A stretch of DNA of 38,434 bases from a virus. The stretch lies in IMG/VR virus record IMGVR_UViG_3300005338_000020, positions 1-38,434 of that record; one strand, written 5' to 3'. Position numbers and translations under genes: made by a program. Below are positions 37,182 to 38,434 of this stretch, one piece after another. The stretch's first letter is position 1; every line of letters starts with the position of its first letter. The notes under the pieces are model-generated. The model searched no databases. It was given only the letters and a program-made list of their open reading frames with translations, and was not told where the DNA came from.

Positions 37182-37300
37182 AATTTTCCTTGTTTTGTGT
37201 ATTTTTCTATTTGTTATATCTACCATTCAACACCTTTAGCAAGAGGTCTTTGCGTAATCGCTCGCTCCGTTAATCGCGTGTGTCATGGTTGATGTTTGTA

Positions 37301-37329
37301 TTTATAACACATGTTGGTTTTTACAACAA
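37301..37329 (-). promoter_or_regulatory. Main early leftward promoter
   Basis: Read leftward: TTGTTG (complement of 37324-37329), 17-base spacer, TATAAA (37301-37306). Drives the 37226-31715 operon. The first AAAAAGGTAGTC copy lies four bases upstream of the -35. Confidence 0.5.
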
Positions 37330-37332
37330 GCA

Positions 37333-37409
37333 AAAAAGGTAGTCAAATATGAAAAGGGTAGCCATAATCTAGAAATATCACAACCCTTTTCCTAGACAAA
37401 AAGGTAGTC
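37333..37409. repeat. Repeated 12-mers, operator or iteron cluster
   Basis: AAAAAGGTAGTC occurs exactly at 37333-37344 and 37398-37409; a variant AAAAGGGTAGCC is at 37352-37363 and an inverted relative, CAACCCTTTT, at 37381-37390. The cluster sits between the leftward promoter and the repressor gene, as operators do in phage switches; iterons for the initiator are the alternative. A TAACAA/TTGTTA inverted repeat follows at 37445-37461. Confidence 0.6.
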
Positions 37410-37504
37410 GTTAAGAACTAAAGATAAGTGACTTACAATCATTTTAACAAATGAATTGTTACAAAAGCCAACATCTTTTAGACTATTATAAGTGAGGTAA
37501 AACA

Positions 37505-37723
37505 ATGGATCTGAGAGAATTTATTTTTTTGCATGGTTTAACGGTAACGCAAGTTGCTAAAGATCTTGAATGTAATCGATCGTATTTTTCGCAAGTGCTT
37601 CATGGTGAAGTAAAAGCAGGTAAAAGATTGGCTAGAGATATCTGCCGATACACAAATGGAACTGTTACCGAATACGAGCTAAATAAAGAATTTAATCGCA
37701 AAAAACTGAAGAAGTCAGTATAA
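37505..37723 (+). CDS. Cro/CI-type repressor
   Basis: 72 residues with GTGAGGT ribosome site. 'LTVTQVAKDLECNRSYFSQV' followed by 'LHGEVKAGKRLARDICRYT' is a helix-turn-helix of the HTH_3/Cro type covering residues 10-50. There is no cleavage or dimer domain, so it is Cro-like in size. It is transcribed divergently from the early operon, with repeated sites between, and lies upstream of the replication gene. Confidence 0.7.
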   Translation: MDLREFIFLHGLTVTQVAKDLECNRSYFSQVLHGEVKAGKRLARDICRYTNGTVTEYELNKEFNRKKLKKSV

Positions 37724-37727
37724 GAAG

Positions 37728-37756
37728 AAGGCACCAAGTTAGAAACCTGGTGCCTT
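37728..37756 (+). terminator. Hairpin directly after repressor gene
   Basis: AAGGCACCA (37728-37736) and TGGTGCCTT (37748-37756), perfect 9-bp stem with 11-base loop. No T run rightward; leftward it is followed by TTCTTCTTAT. A weak terminator or mRNA-end stabiliser. Confidence 0.45.
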
Positions 37757-37809
37757 AAGATAGAAAACGCTCAGTATCCCCATACTGGGCAAATAACAAA
37801 GCTGGTAAC

Positions 37810-37857
37810 GGTGCGTGGCATAGGCAAAAAGCCATTTATGGCTAAACGCCCCTTTTT
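37810..37857 (+). terminator. Rightward intrinsic terminator-like structure
   Basis: GGTGCGT (37810-37816) pairs with ACGCCCC (37846-37852) apart from one mismatch, enclosing AGCCAT-TT-ATGGCT (37830-37843), then TTTTT. It would end the repressor transcript. The 311 bases 37724-38034 hold no gene; besides three hairpins and a CAGTAT/ATACTG stem at 37772-37787 I see no further feature. Confidence 0.5.
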
Positions 37858-37978
37858 ATTACTTGAGCCCCTTTGCGTTACGTGTCTTGCTATTTACATC
37901 TCTAAGTATAGAACTCATAGGAATTAAATACAAGTGAGAAAACTCAAAAAACGAAGATTTTTCCTTTTGGAACGAAAA

Positions 37979-38000
37979 AGGGGCCACCGAAGTGACCCCT
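37979..38000 (-). terminator. Leftward intrinsic terminator
   Basis: Read leftward: AGGGGTCAC-TTCG-GTGGCCCCT then TTTTTCG. A 9-bp stem with one mismatch, a UUCG loop and T5. Stops any leftward transcript entering from the replication gene side, or forms a structured leader when read rightward before the replication gene. Confidence 0.65.
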
Positions 38001-38034
38001 ACCTATAAGGAAAATTTACGTACAAAGGTATCAT

Positions 38035-38434
38035 ATGACATCACACGAAAATAATGCAAGATCTTTAATGAAAAATTCTACTGAACCAAGTCCACAAGAA
38101 ATGTCCAGGGATTTCAAAGGTATTTGGATTCCACGTGAAATTTGGCTTTGCAAGGAACTTTCTATCACAGAAAAAAGTTTATGGGCTGAAATTCATTCTT
38201 TGCATGACCGATCAATCGGTGCTTGTTACGCAAGCAATGAATATCTCAGCAGGTTTTTACAATGTACCACAAGAAATGTTCAATATTATCTATCTAGACT
38301 TCTAAAAGCTGGTTTTCTCGAAATGTTTTTTCACGAAGATCAAAGATACATGCGAGCAACAATTTCTACTGAAGTTATTGATTTTCAAAATGATGTGAAA
38401 ACTAAGATAGGGGGGGGTGAAAAATCCTTCAGGG
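38035..38434 (+). CDS. Replication initiator, N-terminal HTH_36 part (runs off right edge)
   Basis: 133 codons from ATG 38035 with AAAGGTATC, open at the window edge. 'FKGIWIPREIWLCKELSITE' with 'KSLWAEIHSLHDRSIGACYA', 'SNEYLSRFLQCTTRNVQYYL' and 'SRLLKAGFL' is the HTH_36 winged-helix domain of phage/plasmid replication initiators such as those related to the lambda O N-terminus. After the domain comes 'GGGEKSF', the start of a Gly/Lys/Pro linker common in these proteins. Joined to base 1, it continues 'RGMKDLAPP' and the same frame stops at 36-38 unless the C7 run shifts the frame. Confidence 0.8.
   Translation, partial: MTSHENNARSLMKNSTEPSPQEMSRDFKGIWIPREIWLCKELSITEKSLWAEIHSLHDRSIGACYASNEYLSRFLQCTTRNVQYYLSRLLKAGFLEMFFHEDQRYMRATISTEVIDFQNDVKTKIGGGEKSFR

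Noticed and set aside
38410-38417. Run of eight G in the replication gene as the frame-change site
   Set aside because: In the frame needed to reach the C-terminal half, a TGA lies at 38418-38420 directly after the run, so the change must occur further on; the C7 run at 18-24 is within the allowed interval.
1-38434. CRISPR array or cas genes
   Set aside because: No regularly spaced repeats of 24-40 bases and no Cas-like protein were seen.

Overview
The window reads as the essentially complete genome of a short-tailed, podovirus-like double-stranded DNA phage. The base composition is AT-rich. The host is probably Gram-negative: there are signal peptides, a lipoprotein-like sequence and strong AGGAG ribosome sites, but nothing identifies the host. 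The window is very likely a circular or circularly permuted molecule cut inside one gene. The right edge ends in an open reading frame for the HTH domain of a replication initiator, and the left edge begins inside its C-terminal half. The two halves join across the edges if one frame change is allowed at a run of seven C.

Layout. (1) 1-4725, rightward: the end of the replication gene, an excisionase-like DNA-binding protein, a RusA resolvase, a GroES-like co-chaperonin and many tiny lysine-rich proteins. (2) 4639-5609, leftward: four small genes, with a probable free-standing small RNA read against them at about 5336-5405. A divergent promoter with a palindromic operator follows at 5637-5676. 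(3) 5795-12064, rightward: terminase small and large subunits, two DUF551-like proteins, a ribbon-helix-helix protein, a two-helix membrane protein, the portal and small followers. (4) 12043-15778, leftward: a 3.7-kb accessory island with paralogous small proteins, a third DUF551 protein, tRNA-Asn(GTT), a CAT-anticodon tRNA-like gene, an SPFH/prohibitin-like membrane protein and two small membrane proteins. (5) 15810-28651, rightward: a structured leader, scaffold, N4-gp56-type major capsid protein, FCCH-type decoration protein, a terminator, head-tail connector and tail proteins, and three candidate internal or ejection proteins. (6) 28640-28991, leftward: two small membrane proteins with their own good promoter, candidates for holin or spanin functions. 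(7) 29238-31728, rightward: tail-fibre proteins ending in a glycine-rich adhesin. (8) 37226-31715, leftward early operon: an unknown protein, a single-strand DNA-binding-like protein, a YqaJ-type exonuclease, a protein joining an integrase-arm-like N-terminus to an HTH_38 domain, a ParB-like protein, several unknowns, an MPPED-like metallophosphoesterase and two exported paralogues. (9) 37227-38434: a switch-like region with repeated 12-mers, a Cro/CI-type repressor, three hairpins and the start of the replication gene.

How it works together. Early leftward genes supply recombination and replication functions. The HTH initiator and RusA act in replication and in resolving junctions. The rightward late genes build a procapsid (portal, scaffold, coat), fill it (terminase) and add connector, tail, ejection and fibre proteins. 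No integrase, DNA polymerase, endolysin or recognisable peptidoglycan hydrolase is visible, so lysis is unexplained. The most unusual parts are the SPFH island, the small RNA, the RBS-sequestering leader before the capsid operon, the phage GroES, the cyclic-nucleotide-phosphodiesterase-like enzyme and the ParB-like/HTH_38 pair.
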